64,000 nt of DNA, taken from positions 7,688,001 through 7,752,000 of the forward strand of contig OX467092.1 of the NCBI GenBank assembly GCA_950106755.1, given 5' to 3'. Source of the DNA: Climacium dendroides (taxonomy: Eukaryota > Streptophyta > Bryopsida > Hypnales > Climaciaceae). The position numbers and the translations under genes were made by a program. Positions within the stretch are counted from its first letter, which is position 1, and each line of letters begins with the position of its first letter. Shown piece after piece: positions 24,801-35,067 of the stretch. The notes under the pieces are model-generated. The model ran no database searches. It was not told where the DNA came from and was given only the letters and a program-made list of their open reading frames with translations.

Positions 24801-25463
24801 TCAATTTTTTTTTACAAGTGCGTGTCAAATTGGACATCCAAGTGAACGTCACTAGTGGCAGATGGTGATGCACTCTAGGGCTCAGCCTGTTCTTTTGAAA
24901 GCCAGTACATCAAAATACTATGTAAGCAGAAGTCGAAGTTTCCTTTCAGTCCACCATTCCATTGAATGCGCAGGAATGTTTTACAATAACTATGTGCATC
25001 TTACAGGAAAGCAAGTGCCTCAATGGTGCTCAGGTAAGGCTAGGAAGTGTAGGTGATTAGAGGATGTCAGAAGTGAATAATAATTGTGTAATGGTGTTGC
25101 AGGAAGACATTGAAGTCCTTGGTGAGTCCTCAAGCCGGCCTCAGCGTGCTGTGAGGACCACGCAAGCTGCGAAGGGCACGAAGGCTACACCAAAGGCAAC
25201 AATTCCCAAAGCGGTGGGTCTTCCTAAACCTACCCAACCCACTAAAAAGGTTAGGAAGCCTGCATTCCATTCACCCATACTTTCATTTGTTTCTGTATGC
25301 AATTTAAAAGAATAATGCAAGTGTAGCATTCCTTGACATCTGTTGTGGCTGTATAAGAGTCCCATCAATAAATATGCATGAGTAGGTACTGCTGGTTTTG
25401 ACTTGGTGTGGTATGATGCAGGCTACTGTTGTCAAGAAATCGGATGCACCTCGGAAGAAGTGA
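21873..25463 (+). CDS. TnpA-like CACTA accessory protein, six exons, intact
   Basis: By analogy with En/Spm TnpA it should bind the subterminal repeats and bring the ends together in the nucleus. Exons 21873-22168, 22743-23017, 23369-23649, 23996-24658, 25103-25249 and 25422-25463; all introns GT-AG, phases fit, 568 codons with no internal stop. The start is the first ATG of the open exon. Order: a basic N-terminus with nuclear-localisation-like clusters (PARKRNASQRR, AKRKRTPQ) and an acidic run (EEEEEL); a tryptophan-containing core (SEKWMQPF, RWKLNRL, DDDVWEALKEAR, ISKGKASS) that weakly resembles plant Ptta/En/Spm transposase domain PF03004; a long coiled coil (ELQRLEEEKRRG, RLDELELSVSRL); a four-residue periodic stretch (VDVVEPVPIAVQ) encoded by the 12-bp repeat; and a basic AT-hook-poor, K/P-rich tail ending APRKK. 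Function is inferred from position and layout. Confidence 0.75.
23143..23202 (+). repeat. 12-bp phased motif array in the second TnpA-like intron
   Basis: GATGTC 23143, AATGTC 23155, GACGTC 23167, AATGTC 23179, GACGTC 23191: five consecutive units at exactly 12 bp, with GA and AA forms alternating. Confidence 0.8.
23801..23995 (+). repeat. Three exact 65-bp tandem units ending at a splice acceptor
   Basis: Units 23801-23865, 23866-23930 and 23931-23995 all begin GGTG(G/C)CATT and end TTCCCCTTGT plus a dinucleotide. The dinucleotide is CG, AC and AG in turn; only the last is a usable acceptor, and exon 4 begins at 23996. Confidence 0.9.
24377..24499 (+). repeat. 12-bp repeat in frame inside TnpA-like coding exon 4
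   Basis: GATGTC 24377, CCAGTC 24389, GCTGTC 24401, AATGTC 24413, AATGTT 24425, GACGTT 24437 and GACAAG 24449 are at 12-bp steps; after a phase jump GATGTT 24470, GACGTT 24482 and AACGTT 24494 follow. In the protein this gives words DVVE, AVQS, NVED, NVLV, DVNA with V in the same place of each group of four. Confidence 0.8.
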
Positions 25464-26510
25464 GTCTCTATTTGCCACAGCGTGTCCAACTTCACATCGC
25501 CTATGATGGTCAAGCATGTTATTCAGAACATTGAGTAGAACGCACCATGTTTTCATCGAAAGTGCTGTAGTTAATGTTGTTGTGGATTTCTTCGTAGTAC
25601 TAGACTATGGCATTTTTGTGCAGAAGTTGGCAAGTGGCCTTATAATCCCAATGCCATTGAAAACACAGGCTTCTATGCTTGGACATCTCTTACAAAGATA
25701 CATAATTCATCTTCTAATGGCATATCTCAATCTTCCATTCACTCATGTGTATGGGTTGTACAGTACATCGTCTTTGATGTTGAGGTTTATGATTCACGTT
25801 GTTCATTTCGTTCGAGAAAACATCCTTCCTCTCGCATTGTATGTCTTCTGTAATGCTCAAGAAAACACTGCAGATGTCACTGTGCGTGTCAAACGGAACA
25901 CTGAGCGCAAAGCAATGCATACCCCAATACACGGGTTGCTCTACTTAATGTCACAATAGACGTGTATGTGGACGATGTCTACGATTTCAGCAAAGAATAA
26001 ATTCCACAATATTATCCACCCAGCTCGTTTCCTAAAGCACATTCTCGTTGACTCTGATGTCATTTAAAACATCCTCCTGTCAAATATGACGTCCCAAAGA
26101 ACATCACACAGAACACCGGCATGTACCGCAGAAGAGTGCCACGTCAGCTGCCACGTAGGCTGCGTGCAGCGGAAATTATTTTCCACGTCGGATATTTAGG
26201 GGTCCACGTCATTGGACACGTTAGAACGTCGGTGGATGAAAAAGTTGTCCAACGTGTCCCTGCCCATCGTTAAAAATCCTACGTGGATGCCAAAACTCCT
26301 CCACATGGCACTCTCAGAAACTCTTGGATGACCCTGTTGTTTTCGATGTCACAAAAAATTTAAGCACGTTTCAGCACATAACATGGCACGTTTTTGGCAC
26401 GTTTTTTTAAACGGATTTTTTTAGACGTCACTACAGGCATCGTCCTTGTTAAATTAGACATCACGGCACGTTTTTTCCCTTGTTAAAAAAAACACTGATT
26501 TCTTATAGTG
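25464..26510 (+). repeat. CACTA1 right subterminal and terminal region
   Basis: No gene. GATGTC 26056 and AACATC 26068 are 12 apart, GACGTC 26088, AACATC 26100 and AACACC 26112 are again 12 apart. CCACGTCAGC lies at 26139 and further CCACGT words follow to about 26290. The element closes with TTTCTTATAGTG at 26510. Confidence 0.7.
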
Positions 26511-28400
26511 TACAAATTGAAACTAGCAATTTCACTTTCTACATATAGGAACAAGCTCTAAAGTCTTTTGTGGAGAAGTATGTCTTACCTTTAGAATTCT
26601 CTAATTAATTCCATGAGTGTTCAAGAAAAAATAAACATGCTAAATTCCATGTGGCTTCTTCTAAGAATTCACTTAAAATTAAAACTAGAAATTGTACTTT
26701 GTACAAAAGTCCGCAACCTCAAGAATTTTTCAGAGATAACCCTCCATCAACTTCTTCAATCCATAACTAATTCCAATTGTGTTTAATGGAAAAAGATAAG
26801 GTGAATTACATGGCAATTCCTAGGAGGCTTATTTAAAAATGAACTCACAATTAAAACTAGCAAATAGGCTTTACACAAAAGGCAACAATTCCAAAAGTGC
26901 TCTACAAAAAATTATTTATGAATTTAAAAAATTCATAACACAAGTAGCATGTATTAATAAGGAAAAAAACAAGTTCAATTAGGTGGCAATTCCATGTGGG
27001 ATTCTCTAAAAATTAATTGACAATGGAAACTATGAATTTGGCTTCATACAATAGACATGAACATTAATAACGCTCTATAAATATCTATGTTTCAACTTCA
27101 AAATCACCTAACCAATTCATAAAATGTTCATAAGAAAATAAACAAAATTACTTACATTACAATTCGATAAGCCTATGTATGAAAATTTCATAAAACTTTT
27201 TGAAACTGATTGAGCTTCTTCTAATAGGCCATGAAGTAAATTTTTTAAAACTATTTGAGCTAATTCAAACAAGCTATAAACTCTTCAACAATTTGTGTAA
27301 TAGTGAACCATTATAGTCATAATGCTATCTTCTTGAAAAACCATTTTTCATAGTAAGTTTCAGATATTTGTAATTTTAGATTATTAACCATAAGTTTTTG
27401 CATGCCATTACAATTACTAGTAATGTCTTCTTCTATAAATGTTCAGGAAAATATTTGTACAATTCTTTCTTTTTAATTAGTTATAGGATTTTGTAAACAA
27501 TATTTGTAGGTTAGTAAAAAAATTATCACTAAAACCATATCTCATTTTGCATTGAGGCTGTAATATGTAAATGTCCATCGATATAATGCACGATGTGCAT
27601 TTCCAAAGTCAATTTAACAATGTACATTGCTGGGACATGAAGAGAAGACAAAAAATTATATGTTGAAGAACACATAATTTAGTAATTCATTTTGAACATT
27701 TCATATTGGAAAAAAATTAATTATTATAGCTTATGAAATGAACTTAGATCTCTTCTTTTAAAAAATTTCGTAAAAAAAATGCTAGTTCAAGGACTTTCAT
27801 GAGATCACCTAATGTAGATGCTATAGTTGCTCTTGCATCTACAAGTAGCCTTAAGGCATAGTGGACCGTCAAGGAAATTCTCTTTGTCAGAGTTCTATAC
27901 GCTCCTAAATTTGCCCTAGAGACCTGTCACAAGCAATAGTTCAAAAAATAAAAAACTAATACAAGGACATGCTACTTCCATGTCACATCCAGAATGCATA
28001 AACTGGAACACGTTTCTACTAGACTAATGTTGTAAGAAACGCAATTAGCAAAACACTCTTCCAAAGGATTCTGTGTTTCAACTTTGGAAATTCATCATTA
28101 CTTGCACACGTGTCCAAATACTAAGAAACAAATTCAATTAGTTTTCAATGCCATGATAATTCTTAAAAAAAAAAAGTAAACATTGCAGGTAGTACTTACA
28201 TTTCCTACAAAAGGCAATTACCAAAATTCTCTCCTAGTAAGAACAATGTTTGAACTTCAAAAATTCACAACTACTTGCACAAGTGTTGAAATACTACGAA
28301 ACAAAACCATCTTCTTTAAAGCTTCATTTAAAATAGAAGCTGAAAGAGAATCTTACTTTCCAACATTACATAAGGTGTTCATTCATAAAAATGAGTGAAA
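26511..28400 (-). repeat. ~174-bp satellite in inverted orientation
   Basis: Reverse-complement units of the 11145-11760 satellite. The anchors CCATGTGGCTTCTTC 26649, a diverged copy near 26818 and CCATGTGGGATTCTC 26990 are 171-172 bp apart; TGTTTCAACTTTGGAAATTC near 28073 recurs as TGTTTGAACTTCAAAAATTC near 28246. The stretch 27200-27950 is too diverged for me to phase. The first bases right of CACTA1 (TACAAATTGAAACTAGCAAT) already match the reverse complement of a monomer. Confidence 0.65.
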
Positions 28401-29199
28401 TAGCAATCAATTTGATGTCAACTTCTAAAGATCAATTCATACAATATTGTGACTACCTAAGACTACTACATTACTCATACGTTTCCTTATGCTGTACATG
28501 TCATTGGAGATAGGGTGATAAGCAAAAGTTGGTTGTCATGCACATAATATAAATTCAAACTCTATGGGTTCAATTTGTCAATTTTTAGGGACAGACAGTA
28601 CTGTCAAGAATTCATTCTCTACAAACTTCCACTTTGAAAAAACGGTAGCCATGCGTCTTCCCTATTCTGTGACTCCTGAAAACAATCAACCTCAATGAAT
28701 AATGTTTCAAGTGGGATTTCCAATCATAGATTTAGTTAATTTCTTGACAATCTGTGCAAAGAAGCTTACTTTATCTCATATACACTTAGATGTTGTAAAT
28801 GCACTTTCAAGTAGTTCACTTTATTTACTATCAATAGTTGGTTTCAAAACACAAACATTTTCTGCTTCATTTGTATGAGAGAAAAAAATTGGCATTCAGC
28901 CATATGTATTTCATTCAAATTGTTTTACAGTCACTGCCACTTGACTATTGAATGAGGACAATTTTTTTTTTTAAATTACACTTCTTGTGCTCAATACCAC
29001 TGCACTAGTGAATGAGGACAAAAGTTCCTAAGCAACAAATTCAACTTGTTTTACTCACACAATTCCATGGATTTGTTTCAAGAATTGTATTGTGACTGGG
29101 TCCTTTTTTTATTGAATTAAAACCTTATAAGCAAGTTGACACATATATCTTGGTTCATGCCAATTGGTGTTTTCATCAATCTATTTTTAGTTGTTGCAG
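28401..29199. other. Spacer, nothing recognised
   Basis: AT-rich. A short duplicated phrase containing GAATGAGGACAA occurs near 28950 and 29010. No coding frame. Confidence 0.4.
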
Positions 29200-29699
29200 A
29201 ACAAATGCACAGAACGCCAATAATGTTTGTATTCAAGAACGTGAGTGAGGACTTATGCTCCTCATTAATGGATCGAGGATGGGACAGCAAGGTTACCATT
29301 GGAGTAGATATAATTAAAACAAAGGTGCATCTTCCTTCTCTTAGTTTCCGTTATCACTTAGGTAGATCTACATTATATTCCAACTTTGTATACAACCAAA
29401 GTAGGATGATATCAAAGGATGTATTTGAGACTATCAACCAAAATGAGCTAGTGACTATGGTTATTGTGCATTGTGAAATGGGTGACTACAAAATTGACAT
29501 TGAGGTTGGCTTATCTTGGTCACTTCATGATGTTAGACAAGAAATTGGAGTTCAAATAGAACTTGTTCTAGAATCTGATTTTCAGATGTACATTATCAAC
29601 AATGATCAAGCTACAAAAGTCAATACCAGAAAGGAGAAGGATTATCTTGTTTCTATGGTCCTACCACCAAAGAAACTTGAATTCAGACCAAGACAATAG
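29200..29699 (+). CDS. Orphan terminal exon, intact frame, function unknown
   Basis: I do not recognise it. A plausible acceptor (TTGTTGCAG, 29191-29199) opens a frame that runs without a stop to TAG at 29697-29699; the first ATG inside is at 29205. The protein is composed normally, not low-complexity: a motif MDRGWDSK, then a C-terminal ~80 residues alternating hydrophobic strands and a helix (MVIVHCEMGDYKIDIEV, LHDVRQEIG, QMYIINN, LVSMVLPP) that could be a ubiquitin-like beta-grasp fold; that is a guess from pattern only. No upstream exon was found in the satellite DNA before it, so it may be a truncated gene or the 3' exon of a mobile element. It is convergent with the decayed gene that ends near 30462. 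Confidence 0.45.
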
Positions 29700-30461
29700 A
29701 AAACAAACCGCTCATGAAGCTCCAAAGTCCAATGCAAGTAAGGCTTGGGGTCCACAGGGCTCACTTCATGAGTAGCCAAGGAGCCATATGGAGACTACAA
29801 TCGGATTAGAATTAGATGGAAACTTCAGAGGGCTCTATATTTGGAACCCATTTGCTTCCAACTCGGGTGCATTTGGTATGCCATAGGGCACTATGAGCTG
29901 CAGCAAAAGAACTTAGAGATGCTTCACGTCTTGTAGCAATTGCTTCGTCTCCTTGTAATAAATCAAATTAAGTAGTATTAATGGTAACTTCTTTGTTTCG
30001 AAATCTATGTGCAATAATTTGATACCAATGTTGGAATGTTTGGATGAAAAGACTTTTTTTCTTTTTTCTACCTGAGTGTTGTGTGTATCGCTGGTATGTA
30101 GTCTTAGCGGCATGGTGGCTATTTTCCACCCCCTAGCAACTCCATACTACTAGGGAGTCATATTTTTCTATAAAATATGGTGCATGGCGGATGAAGACAT
30201 ACTGCAATGACAAAAAAAATGTGGTATTAGTAAATGGATGTTATAATCAATTAATCACCATCATTATATTTTCAAGTGTCAAAGCACAATCATATTGTAA
30301 AGACAAGTATAATCAAGCTACGCAAGAGCTCTGTTGATATTTCGATCGTCAAGTTTGATTTAATGGCCTGTTTCAGAGCGACAGAATTGTGATAAAGTAC
30401 CTGGAGACTTTGACACACAGATATTAGGATAGCTCTATGAGAAAATACAATGAAGGATGGT
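29700..30461. other. Convergent spacer, nothing recognised
   Basis: AT-rich between two converging frames; no repeat or coding signal recognised. Confidence 0.4.
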
Positions 30462-32842
30462 TTAGAGCACTCTCACCATATAGTGGGTCATTTGGTATTC
30501 ACCAAAGCATTTAAGGTAAAGTCGACCCCATGCTTCTACTTTGTGTTTGAAATCTCCTGCTGATTGCTCGTTTGTCAGCCTTAATTCAGTGAAGTAAGGA
30601 CGCAGTGCATCCAATGCATGCCACAACTCAAGTCGATCTCTTCTAGCTTGGCCTCTATTTAATGTGTTCTTTTCAACATTCACGATGTCCACGTAAAGTT
30701 TTTGGGTGGATTTCCTTGGATGCTTGGATTTAGTTTGAAAAGTTTGAGAACACATGCTCCACTGAATGATGGTTTGTTAGGTACGTTGTTCTTTCCAGAA
30801 AGCTCTACATCCTTGAAAATTTTCACGTTGCCACAGTGAGCACCTGTAAGCAATACTGCTCTTTCTATATCTTCTATCGCTGATTTTTTTAGGACATCAT
30901 CTCGGATGGTCTAGATATGGATAAAATGGAGGTGGACCATCTTCTCTATGATTCTATTCAATCCATGTAGAGTACAAATATGTACTCTATCTAATGGAAT
31001 TGCAAAAATTGGTCTCCATCATTCCTTTGTAGCTTCTCCTGTCAAAGGTTTGGCTATAATTTCTCTTGAAAATAAACCTTCATTCCATGAGTGCTTGCAT
31101 CTATTGTTCATTGCAGTTTCAGCATCTGCTATAGAACCAATCCTTGATTTCACTCGCTTTTGACAACAATAGATACACGAATGTAAGCTATTGGCACCAT
31201 GTTTCAATCTGTAAACACACTTGATTGTTTTCATGTCTGCAGTAAGATGCCACTCTATAGAGAAATCACCGATTTCTAAAACATTTAGCAATTGACCTTC
31301 ACCTTGTAATTTAATCAAACTAGGGATTTGGGTTTGATCAAAAACCCACTTCAAAATCTCATGTGACTTTCGTGGCACTTGAAATGCTGTAATGGGCCAT
31401 ATTTCTCTCTTTGATTGTATAGAGAAGTACTACTCACTATCAAAATCGATGTTGCTATCCAAGGCCTGATTCATTAATGTAATGGATACTCTTTCCATTT
31501 TTTGTGCATGTATGATCTCCGCTTTGTCAAGTTTGAGTACAAAGATCAAAGGCTTCATGTTCAATTTTGAACAAAATCACTGAATTAGACCAACAGAAAG
31601 TGAATGCAATCAGTGTCTGCATGCATGCATTTGGAATAGTCAAGGAACCCTTTCTCTAAAATCAACTTACTCCCCAGACTTGTAGACACGCAGGTTCACT
31701 TAGGTTTAGTTCATGCATGTCAAAAAGTAACTGAACAGTCAATCCTTGCAACAAGTTCTCATTTTTCTTTGTTTGGTTCACCCCTGGGAAGATCGGTAAT
31801 CATGTGTAGAAGTTGGCCAATCAACCATGGCCTGACAACTTAACCGCATCGTCACATGGACAGTATTCTGGCATGCAAAACAAGTCTTTCAAGAGAAGCA
31901 GCTAGCGGCAATTACTCTTGTTTCGAGTTCTACTAGTTCGCAGTACAATATTCGCATCCTTATTTAGAAAGTACGTAAATCCATATGCTGGCCATAATTT
32001 TGGATCCTACAGTAAAAAAAAAACAAAGCAAAATCCTACATATACTGAAACTTGAGGCTCACACTCAACCACGTGAGGAATTAATTTCATTAATTCTTAT
32101 GAAGCACACTCAGTTAGTATTATTAGCACCCACTGAGTGGGCTTGGAAAAAAACTCCAACTAACTTAGGAGTAGACCCTCAGGAGTTTTCATGATTTCAG
32201 AACTCCGTCATATTCTCTTTTCTCCTGAAGGAATTCTCCGTTTCATGTAAGATGAGTTACGGAGATGCTCGATGCTATGGACAAGGACTCTAAGTCTACC
32301 AAATATGCTTGATGACTCCCTACCTTCTATAGACATAACGTAATGTACGTAAACCAGAGTCACAAAGTGATTCTGAGAAAGCTAATGCAATGGATTCGAA
32401 AATGGATTTGTAGCTAGCCTATGAACTTAAATTGATTAAACTTTTTAGATCTAGCATTTGACTTAATAAGACTTCTACTTTCGAAAACTCCATTGTAGAT
32501 AGAAACAACTAATACTCTAATAGTTCTAGGCTACTTTCATACTAAAGAGACTACTTCTAAAAAAAGACGATAGTGTTCTCTACATGCAAGTGAAGCAGCT
32601 TTGATTGCAAGACTTAAATCAACAACATTCAATTGAAAAGAAATTGAACGAAGAAAAAGTTTGATAATTACCTGATGGCGTTATCCCGTACAGTTCCACC
32701 ATAGTATGTTGTACTTGTTCAACATCAACAAAAATTGAATTGAATTCGTTGAATAAAACCTTCACAAGATCTTTAGTCATTGATTTTGGTGGTGGTGTGA
32801 CCTCCAATGTGTTCACAATTGGGTAATACTTTCCAACATACT
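30462..32842 (-). pseudogene. 3' half of a decayed transposon-type gene interrupted by CACTA2
   Basis: The first segment, 32842-32672, continues the frame of the 5' half across CACTA2 and ends at a GT donor (CATCAG/GTAATT). Downstream, a frame from about 31565 to 30690 reads DDE-transposase-like text: MERVSITLMNQALD, then IGDFSIEWHLTADMKTIKC, then a cysteine pair in HSCIYCCQK, and later ELSGKNNVPNKPS. It is broken by TAG 31430-31432, TGA 31019-31021 and TAG 30911-30913, and shifts frame near 30690; the last segment (30755-30462) has AWGRLYLKCFGEYQMTHYMVR. I do not know the family by name; the W-H-L-x-A-D block followed by C-x2-C looks like other RNase H-fold transposases. The exon between 32671 and 31565 was not resolved. 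Confidence 0.55.
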
Positions 32843-32845
32843 CAC
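32843..32845. repeat. Target-site duplication CAC, left copy
   Basis: CAC immediately before CACTATAAGAAA; the identical CAC follows TATAGTG at 38424-38426. Confidence 0.85.
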
Positions 32846-33289
32846 CACTATAAGAAACCCGCGTTTTTTACTGCGTTTTTAAAAAACGGGCGATGTTTCA
32901 AAAAACGGGCTACATGTTTTTGGAAACAGACGCAGGGTTAAAAATTTAATGTGACGTTTAGGAAAATCAATGGCTGTCACAGGAAACACGAATGCCTGTC
33001 TCGGAAAACGCGTATGTTGGTGACGATATCACAATGAACATTGCGTGATTTTTGACGACGTCAAATAAAATACAATCAGTCCACGTCAGCAATTGCCTGC
33101 TTTTTTACTGCAAGTAATTTCGGGAAGTCAATATGACGTGGACTTGACAGTCTGCCCAAGGTAAAAACACAATGAACGGGCAGCTGCTAGGCAGAAGGGC
33201 CCAGAAATTGGGAAAATTAAGGTTCTAGCAATGGCTGTGGCATAGGATTTGTGGCACTTCATAAAAATTTGGCTGAATGGAATTTTGTG

Positions 33290-34600
33290 CACCACAGAAA
33301 GCTTGAAGTTTTAATAAAAAAAGGTTTAGGGTGGATTTTGGGGGGAGGAGGGGTGGAAAAAAATGGGGAGTAGGAAGGAAATTTGTGGATGGAATAAAAA
33401 ATAAGAAATTGCTCTCAAAATGGGGAGTGTGGACACATTGAAGGAGAGGGGGGGGGGGAAATGGGCAAAGCAAATAAGAAATGGCTAGTAGGGGGGAAAA
33501 ATAAGGAGTGGGCTTTGGTGAGAAATGTTGGAAGCAGTTGCTGAATGGAGTGTGCAAAAAGAGTGGACCCCCCTTCCTAAAGAAATGGAAAATAGAGAAT
33601 AAATGTGAAAATGAACAGAAATTGGGGATTGGTGAAAGAAGTTGGACATGCAGAAGGGAATGCGACAAAAAGGGGGAAATAGTAGAGAAAATATGAATGC
33701 GCAAAAAAGGGAATTGTGGAAACGAAATAGGGAATTCCAAAAAAAAATGGGGACTGTAGAAAAGAAAAGGGAATGTGACAAAGAGGGCGAAATACTAGAA
33801 AAAAAGGGAATGCCAAAAAGAATTGGGAATTGGAAAAAAAGAATTGGGAATTCCAAAATAAAATGGAAAGTGTAGAAAAGAATACAGAATGCGACAAAGT
33901 AGGGGAAAGACTCGAGAAAAACGGAATGCAAAAAGAAAAGGGAATTGGAGAAAAAAAAATGGAAATTCAAGAAAAAAAATAGGAAAATAGTAGAAAAAAA
34001 GGGAGTGCCAAAGAAAAGGGAATTGAAGGGGAAAAATGGGAAATCGAGAAAAAAAAAGGGAAATACTAGAAATAAATAACAAGGAATGCAAATAAAAAGG
34101 GAATTGGAGAAAAAAAATGGGAATTCCAGAAAAAAATAAGGGAAATACTAGAAGAAAAGGGAATGCAAGAAAAAAAGGGAATTCCAAAATAAAATGGGGA
34201 GTGGAGAAAAGGAAAGTGAATGCGACGAAGAGGGGGAATAACTAGAAAACAGGGAATGCCCCCCAAAATGGGAATTTCAGGAAAAAAAAAAGGGAATTAC
34301 AAAATAAAATGGGGAGTGCAGAGAAGAGAAGGGAAAGTGACAAAAGTGGGGAATACTAGAGAAAAGGGGAATGCAAAATTAAATGGGAAGTGCAGAAAAG
34401 AAGGGAAATTCGAAACTAAAATGGGCACTGCAGAAACAAAAGCATATGCGACAAAAAGTGGGAAATACTAGGAAAAAAGGGAATGCAAAATCAAATGGAG
34501 CTTCAGAAAAAAAAAAGGAATGCCCCTCCATAGTAGGGAGTTCAAGAAAAAAAAGGAAATGCACCAGAAAGGGGGGGTGGAGGAAGAAAGAGGGAAAATT
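33290..34600 (+). repeat. Purine-rich ~115-bp tandem array in CACTA2
   Basis: The plus strand is almost pure A/G. The anchor GAATGCGACAAA (with variants) recurs near 33658, 33773, 33885, 34211, 34335 and 34446, spacings close to 111-118 or a multiple. Between anchors come AAATACTAGAAAAA, GGGAATGC, GGGAATTCC and AAAATGGGGAGTG. Frames across it read as F/P/H-rich low-complexity text and are not genes. Confidence 0.75.
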
Positions 34601-34911
34601 AGACAACTGAACACCAAAGCAATTCACATGTTTTTGCAAAGTATAATTTTCCCAACTCACATTCTAAAAAAATGTGTGGCATTTCACATACACATACGTG
34701 ACTTCTGGAATGTTCATCTTCATTAAGGTTCCTTTAAATGACATTAGGACTGTTCAATTTTCCAATGACAACATTACGTTTTGCAAATACTTCTTACAAC
34801 ATAGTCATCAGTGTTGCTTCCACCTCATTTTTGAAGCACAAAATTAACCGCGGTTGGTCACATCAGAACTCAGATGTAGAACATCATGATTTCATCACAT
34901 GTGTACAACTA

Positions 34912-34995
34912 TACGTCGCGAGTGACATGAATTACAATGTTCGCATTCACAATTTCAGCGACATGTACGTACAATCATTCAATACATCCAGTGCA
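34912..34995 (+). repeat. 12-bp phased array 3' of the CACTA2 TNP2 remnant
   Basis: TACGTC 34912, GACATG 34924, AATGTT 34936, CACAAT 34948, GACATG 34960, CAATCA 34972, ACATCC 34984: seven 12-bp steps, some degenerate. It sits in the same place relative to the gene as the 15849-15960 array in CACTA1. Confidence 0.6.
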
Positions 34996-35067
34996 ACATT
35001 TGTGACATCTTCGTAGACACTTCTTCAGATGTAGCACTGATCTAGGCATAAACCTTGAATTGCCATA

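Larger units (their letters stand above)
12745..26510. mobile_element. CACTA1: 13.8-kb CACTA (En/Spm) transposon
   Basis: The left end is CACTATAAGAAACCCCTG and the right end, read inward, is CACTATAAGAAATCAGTG, so the termini are inverted with an identical CACTATAAGAAA. Inside are a TNP2-like gene (minus) and a TnpA-like gene (plus), divergent around a GC-rich spacer: the normal two-gene plan of an autonomous CACTA element. Subterminal DNA carries phased GAYRTC words and CCACGTCAGC. The expected 3-bp target duplication is absent: the left flank is ACA (12742-12744), the right is TAC (26511-26513). The core is clearly less AT-rich than the DNA around it. The TNP2 gene is broken by two nonsense codons, so autonomy is doubtful although the ends and TnpA gene look intact. 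Confidence 0.9.

Noticed and set aside
12742..26513. A 3-bp target duplication for CACTA1
   Set aside because: ACA on the left and TAC on the right do not match, and shifting the boundary by one to three bases does not produce a match without breaking the CACTA terminus.
33225..34660. Long overlapping frames rich in F, P, H and S
   Set aside because: They are translations of the purine-rich tandem array on either strand and have low-complexity composition only.
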